DNA of 64,000 nt from Streptomyces sp. NBC_00659 (GTDB lineage: Bacteria; Actinomycetota; Actinomycetes; Streptomycetales; Streptomycetaceae): the NCBI RefSeq assembly GCF_036226925.1, contig NZ_CP109031.1, positions 6,014,001-6,078,000 on the forward strand. Reading direction: 5' to 3'. The number at the start of each line of letters is the position of its first letter. Within the stretch, counting starts at the first letter, position 1. Position numbers and translations under genes: made by a program. The notes under the pieces were generated by a model. It was not told where the DNA came from. It did not search any database and saw only the letters and a program-made list of their open reading frames with translations. This document shows, piece after piece, positions 42,990 through 51,663 of this stretch.

Positions 42990-44436
42990 TCGGGCAGGGT
43001 GCCCGGCCCTTCAGGGCCGGGGTGAATGTCTGCTCCTGCGGAGCGGGGGAAGCCGAATCGCCGCCAGGGCGGTTCGGTGTCTCGAGAGGGGCGGTGGTGA
43101 GGCCGGTCTCGAGCAGGTGCAACAACCCGTAGTGGACGGTGGCCGGGCGTGTCGGCGGCCGGGGTGATCACTCGCACGGGCGCGCACGCCCGGTACGTCT
43201 GGAACCTTGCTGTCGAGCAGCACGCGCACTGGTACAAAGGCCGCGGGGCGGCGCCCGGCTTCGCCGAGCAGTGCCGTCAGCTCACCGAGGCCCGGCGTGA
43301 CAACGCATGGCTGGCCGCGGGCAATGCCGATGTGCAGCAGCAGGCACTGAAGGACTTCGCCAAAGCCAAGAACGCCATGTTCGCCTCCGGTTTTGGTGAG
43401 CCGACCTGGCGCAGGAAGCACGTGCACGAGGGTTTCCGCGTGATCGGCACGGACCGTATCGGGGAGTTCGAGGCGGATGGTTCACCGAAGCTGAACGCCA
43501 GGGGCAGGCAGGTCATGGCCGCTCGGTGGTGATGCAGAAGCTCAGTCGGCGGTGGGCGCGGGTGAAGGTGCCCGGCTGCGGCTGGGTCCGCTTCCGGCTC
43601 AGCCGCAACGGCAAGGGCTCTGAACTGCCGAAGGCGAAGACGTTCCGTGTCACCTGCCGCAACGGCCGGTGGCACATCGCGTTCGCCGTCGTCCCCGCAC
43701 CCGTCGAGGCGCCCGGCACGGGCGAGATCATCGGCATCGACCGGGGCGTGGCAATCACGGCCGCCCTCTCCGGCGGGCGGAAGTTGAACTGCCCGCAGCT
43801 CACCGTGAAGGAACGCGCGCAGGTCCGTAAACACCAGCGACGTGCCGCACGCGCTCCGAAGGGCAGTGAGCGCAAGGCCGCCGAGTACGCCAAGGTGGCC
43901 AGGCTCAGGGCGTGTGAAGCCGACCGGCGCAAGGACTGGTGCGAGAAGACCTCGACGATGCTGGCCCGCAGCTACGGCCTGGTGCGGTTCGAGAAGCTGA
44001 ACATCAAGAACATGACCCGCTCGGCCAGGGGAACCACCGAGCAGCCCGGCAGGCAGGTCAGGCAGAAGGCCGGGCTGAACCGGGCGATCCTGGCCCAGGG
44101 CTGGGGCCTGCTCCGCCGGCGCACCGAACACAAGGCCCCGGGCCGGGTCGAGGACGTCCCCGCCCCCTACACCAGTCTGCGCTGCAGTGCCTGCGGTTGG
44201 ATCGACAAGAACTCGCGCAAGAGCCAAGCCGAGTTCGTCTGCTCCTGCTGCGGCTTCACCTGCAACGCCGACACCAACGCAGCAGTCAATGTCGCGGCAG
44301 GACAGGGCGGGATCCCCCGCCCCCGGCGAACAGCCGGTGCCGGAGGGGTGACAACGGCCACCGGCCGTTCGAGCACCCGTGAACCCCAACCCATACGGGT
44401 CGGAATCCCCCTCTTTCAAGAGGGGGAGGATGTCAA
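42990..44436 (+). mobile_element. IS200/IS605-type TnpB-only element (IS1341-like)
   Basis: The element carries a tnpB gene but no Y1 transposase (TnpA). Near each end is a hairpin with the same TTCA loop. On the left, CCCGGCCC-TTCA-GGGCCGGG (43002-43021) is followed by GTGAATGTC. On the right, CCCCCTCT-TTCA-AGAGGGGG (44407-44426) is followed by AGGATGTCAA. The right end is probably at about 44436. The left end is approximate, since no target duplication is made by this family. It sits between the aminotransferase promoter and a membrane protein gene. Confidence 0.75.
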
Positions 44437-44440
44437 GTGA
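43149..44440 (+). pseudogene. TnpB (OrfB) RNA-guided nuclease gene, frameshifted
   Basis: Two frames together encode a TnpB protein: 43149-43532 (GAHARYVWNLAVEQHAHWYK ...) and 43526-44440. A 1-nt shift around 43500-43517 is needed to restore the usual GRSVVMQKL junction. The second part keeps the complete RuvC set: Asp in IIGIDRGVAI, Glu in VRFEKLNIKNM, Asp in CNADTNAAVNVA, plus the CSACG / CSCCG zinc ribbon. The extreme N-terminus of the wedge domain is also missing or unclear. It is probably inactive unless frameshifting occurs. The last codons run through the right-end hairpin, which in this family also forms the guide-RNA scaffold. Confidence 0.85.
44290..44436 (+). ncRNA. candidate omega (reRNA) scaffold at the TnpB right end
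   Basis: In TnpB systems the guide RNA comes from the 3' part of tnpB and the element's right end, with the guide taken from the flank just outside. Here the 3' end would be ...AGGATGTCAA at 44436, preceded by the strong hairpin at 44407-44426. The 5' limit is a guess. The guide would start at 44437. Confidence 0.45.
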
Positions 44441-44511
44441 GACGTGTCGGTTCCGGCGATTTCGCCCTCCGGCTACACCGAACGCCCTGCTGGTCCCTAC
44501 AATGCGCGATC

Positions 44512-45141
44512 ATGTCCTGGCAGTCCGGAGATCCCGAAGCCCGGCCGACGGTGTACCTCCCGCAGAGCGACGGGGCGACACCTTTGGCCTACGAGACGTA
44601 CGCCGATCCCGCCGAGGCCCACGGCTGGCGGAAGGCCTACACGGACGGCGACGACACCAGCGTCCTGCCCGTCGTGCCCGGCGATTCGACGGGGCCGCAG
44701 GAGCGGCGGTCGCGCCGCAGGCAGCCCCGCCGCAGCAAGCTGGCCCGGCGGCTGGCCGTGGCCGGAGGCGCGGCGGGCGTCGTCGCGCTCGGCATCGCCG
44801 TCTCCGGGGTGTTCGACTCCGGGGCGGCCGGGGGAGCGGGTGGTACGCCCCAGGGCACGTCCCAGCCGGTGCACCTCCCCACCGGACCCGCCCAGGCGGA
44901 CGACGACTCCACCGCGGCCGCCTCCGCGCAGCCCCTTCAGGCCCCACCGGCGACCACGTCGGCGGCCACCCCTTCTCCGGGTACGAGCGCCTCCACGCCC
45001 GGGAACGCTTCCACGCCCCCCGCGTCCGGCGCCCCCACGGCCTCTGCCACCACCAGCCCTTCGGCCGCCCCGACCGCGTCCGCGACGAGCACCCCGGGCA
45101 GGCGCGGACACGGCCACGGGCACGGCGGTTGGTCCGAGTAG
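44512..45141 (+). CDS. single-pass membrane protein with Pro/Ser/Thr-rich tail
   Basis: The 209-aa protein has a cytoplasmic N-terminal part of about 75 residues ending in a dense basic cluster (RRSRRRQPRRSKLARR). One transmembrane helix follows (LAVAGGAAGVVALGIAVSGV), and then about 110 external residues rich in Ala, Pro, Ser and Thr ending HGHGHGG. No catalytic domain. ATG 44512 is preferred over a GTG at 44437 that lies at the border of the TnpB element. Similar stalk-like proteins are frequent in Streptomyces; the role is unknown. Confidence 0.7.
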   Translation: MSWQSGDPEARPTVYLPQSDGATPLAYETYADPAEAHGWRKAYTDGDDTSVLPVVPGDSTGPQERRSRRRQPRRSKLARRLAVAGGAAGVVALGIAVSGVFDSGAAGGAGGTPQGTSQPVHLPTGPAQADDDSTAAASAQPLQAPPATTSAATPSPGTSASTPGNASTPPASGAPTASATTSPSAAPTASATSTPGRRGHGHGHGGWSE

Positions 45142-45608
45142 AGGGCCGTCGTCCGGACCGGGCCCAACGTCCGGACCGGTCCCGATAGGTCGCCACGCCA
45201 CGAGCGGCACCCTCCTCTCCCGCTGCGCCCAGGAGGCGTACGAGTCGTCCGGCTCCTGGCACCGCAGCAGGCGACGGCCGGAAAGCGGCTCCCGGGTGCC
45301 GCCGGTGATGTCCGGAAACGGCTCCCGGTGTCGCGGGCGACATCCGGAGACGGCTCCCGGTACCAGCACCGACGGTCCCAAACGGCTCCCCGCACCACGG
45401 GCGGCATCCGGAAAACCGTTCCCGGCACCGCCACCGACGGCCGGAGATCGGCTCCCGATATCTCGGGCAACGGCCGGAAACGGCTCCTTGTTCACTTTTC
45501 CCTCTCCCCTCACAATGCGCATGACAACAGATGGCCGGAAGACCTCCGGCCAACGGAAGGCGGCCGGATGACCTTCGGTCGCCCCAAGTCGCAAGAGGGG
45601 ACCCCCAC
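45142..45608. repeat. gap with ~32-bp degenerate tandem repeats before the protease gene
   Basis: The 467 bp hold no credible gene. From about 45276 to 45490 there are six to seven imperfect units of 31-34 bp, each with a core close to CCGGAAACGGCTCCCGG followed by a variable GC-rich arm. Units begin near 45276, 45310, 45342, 45375, 45406, 45440 and 45472. Just before them CGTCCGGACCGG occurs twice (45148-45180). The last ~100 bp before the protease ATG contain an AT-richer segment (TTGTTCACTTTTCCCTCTCC, 45488-45507) that may hold its promoter. Confidence 0.65.
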
Positions 45609-46511
45609 ATGAGAAAGCCTCTCGTCGCCGTACTGTTCGCCCTGGTGCTGTCCGGGGCGGGCGCGGCACCCGCGGGCGCGGCACCCGCTCCCCACGCCGC
45701 ACCCGCGTCCCACTCGGCTCCCGCGCGCGTGTCGGCCCCCGCCGCCACGGCCGGCGCCGAGGCGGCGCCCACCCTCCAGGCCGTCAGCCTGGCCGGGACC
45801 GTCGCGCTCAGCAACTGCTCCGGCTCCGTCATCCGCTTCCCCAACTCGGCGGACAGCGCCCCGGCGCTCGTGCTCTCCAACGGCCACTGCCTGGAGACCG
45901 GTTTCCCGGACCCCGGTGAGGTGATCGTCGGCCAGTCGTCCAGCCGCACCTTCAGCCTGCTCAACTCGGCGGGCACCAAGGTCGCGACCCTGCGCGCGAG
46001 CAAGGTCGCGTACTCGACCATGACCGACACGGACGTCACGATCTATCAGCTCACCAGCACGTACACGACCATCAAGAACTCGTACGGCATCAGCGCGTTG
46101 ACCGTGCAGGACACGCACCCGGTCGCCGGCACCGCCATCACCGTGGCCTCCGGCTACTGGAAGCGGCTCTACAACTGCAGCATCGACGGGTTCGCGTACC
46201 GCCTCAAGGAGGGTGACTGGACCTGGAAGGACTCGGTCCGCTACACCTCCGCCTGCAACACCATCGGCGGCACCTCGGGCTCACCGGTCGTCGACCAGTC
46301 CACCGGCAAGGTCGTCGCCGTCAACAACACCGGCAACGAGGACGGTGAGACCTGCACGGTGAACAACCCGTGCGAGGTCGACGCGAGCGGCAACGTCACC
46401 GTCCGTGAAGGCATCAACTACGCCGAGGAGACCTACCAGATCCCGGCCTGCTTCACGACCGGCAACCAGCTGAACCTGAGCGCGAGCGGCTGCGTCCTGC
46501 CCAAGCCGTAG
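45609..46511 (+). CDS. secreted trypsin-like serine protease
   Basis: The 300-aa secreted S1-type peptidase has a signal peptide (residues 1-25, ALVLSGAGAAPAGA) and an Ala/Pro-rich pro-segment to about residue 55. The catalytic domain carries His in VLSNGHCLE, Asp in MTDTDVTIYQL and Ser in GGTSGSPVVD. Cysteine pairs are visible (NCSG/GHC; CNTIGG; CTVNNPC; ACFTTGNQ...GCVL). The order and spacing of the triad are normal. ATG 45609 is chosen; the frame extends upstream into the repeat zone without a good ribosome-binding site. Confidence 0.9.
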   Translation: MRKPLVAVLFALVLSGAGAAPAGAAPAPHAAPASHSAPARVSAPAATAGAEAAPTLQAVSLAGTVALSNCSGSVIRFPNSADSAPALVLSNGHCLETGFPDPGEVIVGQSSSRTFSLLNSAGTKVATLRASKVAYSTMTDTDVTIYQLTSTYTTIKNSYGISALTVQDTHPVAGTAITVASGYWKRLYNCSIDGFAYRLKEGDWTWKDSVRYTSACNTIGGTSGSPVVDQSTGKVVAVNNTGNEDGETCTVNNPCEVDASGNVTVREGINYAEETYQIPACFTTGNQLNLSASGCVLPKP

Positions 46512-46531
46512 GACCGCGGGAGGGCGAGCGG

Positions 46532-48160
46532 TCACGCCGTTCGGCGGACCGCCCGTCCCGCCAGCACGCCGGTCCGGCGTCCGTCCTCGATGACGAAACG
46601 GCCGTCGATCAGGACGTGCGGGATGCCGGTCGGCAGTGTGCGCGGGGCCGCGAAGGTCGAGCCCGCCGCGACCGTCGCCGGGTCGAAGAGGACCAGGTCG
46701 GCGCGGTACCCCTCGCGGACCAGGCCGCGGTCGGGCAGCCGCAGCCGGGCGGCGGGCCTGCCGGTGAGACGAGCGACGCACTCCTCCAGTGTCAGGACGC
46801 CCAACTCCCGTACGTACCGGCCGAGATAGTGCGGGAAGGTGCCGTAGGCGCGCGGGTGCGGTTTGGCGCCGTGCAGGATGCCGTCCGAGCCGCCGGTGTG
46901 CACACGGTGCCGCATGATCGTCCGGACGTTCTCCTCGTGGCCGACGTGCTGGAGGATCGTGGGGCCGAGCCGGTCCTCGACCAGCAGCCGCCGGGCGGTG
47001 GTCCAGGGTTCCTCGCCGCGCAGGTCGGCGGACTCCTGGACGGTCCGGCCGACGTACGACCCGAGGGCGGGGTCGCTCACACCGGAGATCTCGATCGTCT
47101 CCCACGCGATGGGGACGCCGTGGCAGCCGTCCGAGCCCACGGCCTCCAGATGGTGGCGGACCCGTTCGGCGGTGGCGTCGTCCCGCAGCCGGGTGAGCAC
47201 CGCCTCCGGGCCGCCCACGCCCGCCCAGCTCGGCAGCATCGCCGCCAGGGTGGTGCACCCCGGGGTGTACGGATAGGTGTCGAGGGTGATGTCGGCGCCC
47301 TGTGCCAGCGCCTTGTCCAGCAGGGCGAGGAGCTCCGGCGCCCTCCCCTCGTTCACTCCGAAGTTCATGGTGGCGTGGGCGAGATGGAGCGGGCAGCCCG
47401 CCTCACGGGTGAGGGCCACCATCTCCGCGTACGCCTCCAGGGCGCCCGCCCCGTACGAGCGGTGGTGCGGACAGTAGTAGCCGCCGTACTCGGCCACCAC
47501 CCGGCACAGGGAGGTGAGTTCGGCGTCCCCGGCGTACATCCCGGGGGTGTACGTCAGTCCCGAGGACATGCCGACCGCGCCCTCCCGCAGCCCGTCCGCG
47601 ACCAACTGCCGCATCCGGTCCAGCTCCCGGGGGGTCGCCTCGCGGTCCTCCCAGCCGACGGCGAGCATGCGGACGGTTCCCTGGGGGACGAGGTAGGCGG
47701 CGTTGACCGCGATGCCCTCGCCGTCGAAGCCGTGGTCGAGCCGGTCCAGGTACTCGCCGACGGAACGCCAGGTGAAGTCGATGTCGTCTCCGTCGCCGTT
47801 CCAGCCGGTGATCGTCCGGCGGACCTCGGCGAGCGTGCGGTCGTCGACCGGCGCGTACGACAGGCCGTCCTGGCCGATGACTTCGAGGGTCACGCCCTGG
47901 GCGGCCTTCGCGCTGTGGTCCGGGTCCCGCAGCAGCGCGAGATCGCTGTGCGCGTGCATGTCGATGAAGCCGGGGGCCAGGACCAGACCCTCGGCGTCCA
48001 GTTCCCGTGTGCCGCGCGGCCGTTGGCAGCCGGCCGCCGCGGCCTCCTGGACGATCGCGACGATCCGGCCGCCCTTGACGGCCACGTCCGCGCGATACGT
48101 CGGCGCGCCGCTGCCGTCGGCGACGTCCACGTCCTGGATGACCAGGTCGGCGTGGTCCAT
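46532..48160 (-). CDS. N-acyl-D-amino-acid deacylase family amidohydrolase
   Basis: The 542-aa zinc amidohydrolase has a metal motif FIDMHAHSD (about residues 64-72), PHHRSYGAG, LHLAHATMNFG, and HTGGSDGILHGAKPHPRAYG with the catalytic Asp. The C-terminal DLVLFDPATV closes the urease-like fold. This family removes acyl groups from N-acyl-D-amino acids or related acids. It is followed on the same strand by no gene and preceded by the PLP deaminase (93-bp gap), with a kinase, IclR, RidA and GntP permease divergent. In this setting a deacetylase for N-acetylated 2-amino-2-deoxy-gluconate is plausible (inference). GGGAGA precedes the ATG by 6 nt. Confidence 0.9.
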   Translation of the reverse strand: MDHADLVIQDVDVADGSGAPTYRADVAVKGGRIVAIVQEAAAAGCQRPRGTRELDAEGLVLAPGFIDMHAHSDLALLRDPDHSAKAAQGVTLEVIGQDGLSYAPVDDRTLAEVRRTITGWNGDGDDIDFTWRSVGEYLDRLDHGFDGEGIAVNAAYLVPQGTVRMLAVGWEDREATPRELDRMRQLVADGLREGAVGMSSGLTYTPGMYAGDAELTSLCRVVAEYGGYYCPHHRSYGAGALEAYAEMVALTREAGCPLHLAHATMNFGVNEGRAPELLALLDKALAQGADITLDTYPYTPGCTTLAAMLPSWAGVGGPEAVLTRLRDDATAERVRHHLEAVGSDGCHGVPIAWETIEISGVSDPALGSYVGRTVQESADLRGEEPWTTARRLLVEDRLGPTILQHVGHEENVRTIMRHRVHTGGSDGILHGAKPHPRAYGTFPHYLGRYVRELGVLTLEECVARLTGRPAARLRLPDRGLVREGYRADLVLFDPATVAAGSTFAAPRTLPTGIPHVLIDGRFVIEDGRRTGVLAGRAVRRTA

Positions 48161-48253
48161 GGGACATCTCCCGTCTCGGAACGATGAACGATGTACGGAT
48201 CTCCGGCTGAACCCGGGGACGGCTGAACCCGGGGATGGCCGGAAGAGGGATCG

Positions 48254-49531
48254 CTAGAAGAACGTACGGATGTAGTCGACGACCGTGCCGTCCGACTCGA
48301 CCAGGGGGATCAGCTGCCACTTGTCGAAGGACGTGCACGGATGGGACAGGCCCATGCCGACCCAGTCGCCGACCTCCAGGTCCGCCTCGGGGGCCGTGCG
48401 CAGCCAGGCGTGCTGGTCGGAGAGCCCGCTCACCTCGATGCCGGCCGCCGGGCGCTCGGTGCCGCCCCGGCGCACGACCTGGGCGAAGGGCAGATCGAGA
48501 TCGTGGGCCGCGTCGCGCTTGCCGGCGTTGGTGAAGGCCTGCTCGGGGGAGGGCCGTGAGACGACCTGCGACCAGAGGCGGAACGCCGGGTGCAGGGCGC
48601 CCTCCCGCGGGACACGGGTGAAGGGGGTGATCCTGCGGTAGTGGCCGTCGTCGTGCGAGACGTACGCGCCCGAGCGCAGCAGCTTCAGGACGGGCAGCGA
48701 GAGTCCGGGGATCTCGGCGAACACGTCGGCGACCGCGTCGAACCAGGCGCTGCCGCCCGCGCTGACGACGATCGTGTCGACGTCCTTGAAGCGCCCGGCG
48801 GCGTCGAAGGCCGCCGCGAGCGCGGTCAGCCGCCGCAGCCAGGCGTGCACCCGCTCGGGGTTCGCGTCCGGTACCTCGCCCTCGTACCCGGCGACGCCGG
48901 CCAGCCGCAGCGTCCCGGTCGCCGCGACGGCGTCGGCGACGGCCGCGCAGTCCTCCTCCGTCCGCGCGCCGGTACGGGCGCCCGCGCCCGCGGCGAGTTC
49001 GACGACGACGTCCACCGGGCGGGCGCTCCCGCGCAGCGCGGCGTCCATCAGCTCCACCCCGCGCACCGAGTCGACGTAACAGACGAACCGGAAGTCCGGG
49101 TCCTCGGCCAGTTCGGCGGCGATCCAGCGGAGGGCGGCCGGGTCGACGAGTTCGTTCGCGAGGAAGATCCGGTCGATGCCGAACTCCCGGGCCACCCGCA
49201 CCTGGTGGGGGACGGCGAGGGTGATGCCCCAGGCGCCGTGCTCGATCTGCCGCCAGAAGAGCTGGGGCGCCATGGAGGTCTTGCCGTGCGGGGCGAAGGC
49301 GAGGCCGTGCCGGGTCGCGTACGTCTCCATGAGTTCGAGGTTGTGGGTCAGGCGCTCGGCGGAGAGGGCGAGGACGGGGGTGGTGAAACCGTCCGTGAAG
49401 AGGTTGCGGCGCTGGGCGGCCAGCTCGCCGACGCTCAGCCCGCCGGCGTCCGGCGGCAGGCCCTTGAAACGGTGGTCGACGCGCTCCGCCGCGAGAGCGG
49501 CCAGCGGTGCGGCGGCGGTGTCGGCGCTCAT
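48254..49531 (-). CDS. PLP-dependent amino acid deaminase (DSD1 / D-threonine aldolase-like fold)
   Basis: The 425-aa fold-type III PLP enzyme has an alanine-racemase-like N-terminal barrel with PLP lysine in FAPHGKTSMAPQLF (about residue 76) and VDTIVVSAGGSAWFD binding phosphate. Its C-terminal domain resembles D-serine dehydratase, ending SHPCTSFDKWQLIPLV with the His and Cys that bind zinc in that family. Members deaminate D-amino acids, and some act on D-glucosaminate to give 2-keto-3-deoxygluconate. The neighbouring PfkB kinase fits the latter. GGAGG precedes the ATG at 49531; the frame opens to 49579, over the operator. Confidence 0.88.
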   Translation of the reverse strand: MSADTAAAPLAALAAERVDHRFKGLPPDAGGLSVGELAAQRRNLFTDGFTTPVLALSAERLTHNLELMETYATRHGLAFAPHGKTSMAPQLFWRQIEHGAWGITLAVPHQVRVAREFGIDRIFLANELVDPAALRWIAAELAEDPDFRFVCYVDSVRGVELMDAALRGSARPVDVVVELAAGAGARTGARTEEDCAAVADAVAATGTLRLAGVAGYEGEVPDANPERVHAWLRRLTALAAAFDAAGRFKDVDTIVVSAGGSAWFDAVADVFAEIPGLSLPVLKLLRSGAYVSHDDGHYRRITPFTRVPREGALHPAFRLWSQVVSRPSPEQAFTNAGKRDAAHDLDLPFAQVVRRGGTERPAAGIEVSGLSDQHAWLRTAPEADLEVGDWVGMGLSHPCTSFDKWQLIPLVESDGTVVDYIRTFF

Positions 49532-49555
49532 GGGGCCTCCTCGGCCTGATCTGTT

Positions 49556-49574
49556 CGTTGCATCATGTGCAACG
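49556..49574. promoter_or_regulatory. IclR-type operator candidate in the divergent gap
   Basis: CGTTGCA-TCATG-TGCAACG is a perfect 7-bp dyad with a 5-bp spacer between the divergently transcribed deaminase and kinase genes. GTTGCA/TGCAAC half-sites are typical of IclR-family operators, and an IclR gene lies in the kinase operon. It could control both directions. Confidence 0.65.
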
Positions 49575-49677
49575 CTCATTGCGTATGTCGTTTCCTGCTG
49601 TCTAACATCCCAGCCGACGCACGGTCAACGGTGCCGTCCGCCGATGTCGACCGCCAGAGCGAGGAGCCCCGACCGCC

Positions 49678-50892
49678 GTGAGCAGCAACGGACCCGCGGA
49701 CGCCGCGACCCCCGACACCGGCACCGAGACGGACGCCGACGCCGCCACCGGTGTCGGCGTCGGTGTCGGCACGGGTGGCGTGGACGTGGTGGCGCTCGGC
49801 GAGTCCATGGTCACCTTCCTGCCCACCAGCCCCGGACGGCTCGCCGACGTGCCGTCGTTCGAGCGGGGCATCGGCGGCGCCGAGTCGAACGTGGCCTGCG
49901 TGCTCGCCCGCTCCGGTCACTCCGTCCGCTGGGTCGGCAGGGTCGGCGCCGACGGGTTCGGCGACCACCTGGTGGAGACGATCGCCGCGTACGGCGTCGA
50001 CACCTCCGCCGTACGCCGGGACCCCGACCGCCCGACCGGCGTCTACTTCCGCACCGCGGGCGACCGGGCGACCGACGCCCACGAAGTCGCCTACTACCGA
50101 GCCGGGTCCGCCGCCTCCGCCATGACGGCGCGGAACACGGACCTGGCCGCCGCCCGCTCGGGCCGCGTGCTCCACCTGTCCGGCATCACCGCCGCGCTCT
50201 CCGACGGCTGTCTGGCCCTGATGCGCGAGCTGACCGCCCCCCGCCCCGGCCGCCCCCTCGTCTCCTTCGACGTCAACCACCGCCCGGGCCTGTGGCGCGA
50301 CCACCCCGAGGGACCGCGCGTCCTGCTCGACCTCGCGCGCCGCGCCGACCTCGTCTTCGTCGGCGACGACGAGGCCCGCGACGCCTGGGGACTGCGCGGA
50401 GCGCACGCGATCCGCGAGGCGCTGCCCGAACCCGACGTCCTGGTCGTCAAGGACGGCAAGGCCGGTGCCGTCGTCTTCGACAGGACCACGGCCGGGGGCA
50501 CCGGCGGGACGGAGCCGGCCGAGAACGCCGTCCGTGCCGAAGGGAGAACCGCCGGGGGCGGCCGCGAGTGCGGCGAGGACGCGGCCGGTGCCGCCGTCTT
50601 CGTCCCCGCCCTGCGGGTCGACGTCGTCGCGGCCGTCGGCGCCGGTGACGCCTTCGCCGCAGGGTTCCTCTCCGCCACCCTGCGCGGCCTTCCCGCCCGC
50701 GACCGCCTGCGGCACGGCCATCTGACGGCCGCCGCCGCCCTCACCGTCCCCGGCGACCTCGCCGAACCGCCCGCCCGGGGGCTCGCCGACCGGCTGGCCG
50801 CTCTCGACGACGGTGCCTGGGAGACACTTCGTCTCGGCCCCGGCTGGACCGCAGCCGACGCACGGGCCGCGGAGGAGGTACGTACGCCATGA
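49678..50892 (+). CDS. PfkB-family sugar kinase, 2-keto-3-deoxygluconate kinase-like
   Basis: The 404-aa ribokinase-fold enzyme has VVALGESMVTFLP at the start of the fold (about residue 36) and FERGIGGAESNVACVLARSG, the sugar-binding GG motif. FVGDDEARDAWG is reminiscent of KDG kinases, and VVAAVGAGDAFAAGFLSATL carries the anion hole and catalytic Asp. A poorly conserved Gly/Ala-rich insertion of about 40 residues (272-312) interrupts the C-terminal lobe, and the first ~33 residues are a low-complexity extension. It probably phosphorylates KDG made by the divergent deaminase. ATGA overlap with the IclR gene. Confidence 0.88.
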   Translation: MSSNGPADAATPDTGTETDADAATGVGVGVGTGGVDVVALGESMVTFLPTSPGRLADVPSFERGIGGAESNVACVLARSGHSVRWVGRVGADGFGDHLVETIAAYGVDTSAVRRDPDRPTGVYFRTAGDRATDAHEVAYYRAGSAASAMTARNTDLAAARSGRVLHLSGITAALSDGCLALMRELTAPRPGRPLVSFDVNHRPGLWRDHPEGPRVLLDLARRADLVFVGDDEARDAWGLRGAHAIREALPEPDVLVVKDGKAGAVVFDRTTAGGTGGTEPAENAVRAEGRTAGGGRECGEDAAGAAVFVPALRVDVVAAVGAGDAFAAGFLSATLRGLPARDRLRHGHLTAAAALTVPGDLAEPPARGLADRLAALDDGAWETLRLGPGWTAADARAAEEVRTP

Positions 50893-51656
50893 GCCAGACC
50901 GTCGACCGAGCGCTGAGCATCCTGCCGCTGCTCGCCGAGGGCCCCGCCGACCTCGGCCAGGTCGCCGACCGCCTCGGCGTCCACAAGTCCACGGCCCTGC
51001 GGCTGCTGCGCACCCTGCACGAACACGGCCTGGTCTACCGCCAGTCCGACCAGCGCTACCGGCTCGGCGCCCGGCTGTTCGCCCTCGCCCAGGAGGCCGT
51101 CGAGAACCTCGACGTCCGCGAGATCGCCCACCCCCACCTCGTCCGCCTCAACGAGAGCTGCGGACACACCGTCCACCTCGCCGTGTACGAGGAGGGCGAG
51201 GTGCTCTACATCGACAAGGTGGAGAGCCGCTACCCGGTGCGCATGTACTCGCGGATAGGGAAACCCGTCGCCATCACCGTCGCCGCGGTCGCCAAGCTCC
51301 TCCTCGCGGACCTGCCCGAGACCGAGCGCCGCGCCGTCGCCGACCGGCTCGACTACCCCCTGTACACGGCCCGTTCGACGCCCAACGCGCCTGCCTTCCT
51401 GAAGGAACTGGCGGCGGTGCGCGAACAGGGCTGGGCCACCGACCTCGGCGGCCACGAGGAATCCATCAACTGTGTCGCCGCCCCCGTCCGCGGCGCCGAC
51501 GGACGCGTCGCCGCCGCCATGTCCCTCTCCGCGCCCAACGTCGTCGTCACCGCCGAGGAACTCCTCGCCCTGCTCCCGCTGGTGCGCCGTACGGCTGACG
51601 CCATCAGCCACGACTACTCCGGCAAAGCCCCCACGAAGGATGATTCGAAGGAATGA
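50889..51656 (+). CDS. IclR-family transcriptional regulator
   Basis: The 255-aa regulator has an N-terminal winged helix-turn-helix (about residues 1-65, RALSILPLLAEGPADLGQVA, LGVHKSTALRLLRTLHEHGL) and a C-terminal GAF-like effector domain (EGEVLYIDKVESRYPVRMYS, SINCVAAPVRGADGRV). The layout is typical of repressors of sugar-acid catabolism such as KdgR. It lies inside the operon it probably regulates, and the dyad at 49556-49574 is its likely operator. The inducer is unknown; KDG or an aldonate would fit. Confidence 0.92.
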   Translation: MSQTVDRALSILPLLAEGPADLGQVADRLGVHKSTALRLLRTLHEHGLVYRQSDQRYRLGARLFALAQEAVENLDVREIAHPHLVRLNESCGHTVHLAVYEEGEVLYIDKVESRYPVRMYSRIGKPVAITVAAVAKLLLADLPETERRAVADRLDYPLYTARSTPNAPAFLKELAAVREQGWATDLGGHEESINCVAAPVRGADGRVAAAMSLSAPNVVVTAEELLALLPLVRRTADAISHDYSGKAPTKDDSKE

Positions 51657-51663
51657 GCACCGC

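Noticed and set aside
45276..45490. CRISPR or clustered tRNA-like elements
   Set aside because: Repeat length and sequence vary from unit to unit and no cloverleaf can be drawn.
46616..48187. 523-codon + strand frame opposite the deacylase
   Set aside because: The - strand reading shows the full zinc-amidohydrolase motif set; the antisense translation has none.
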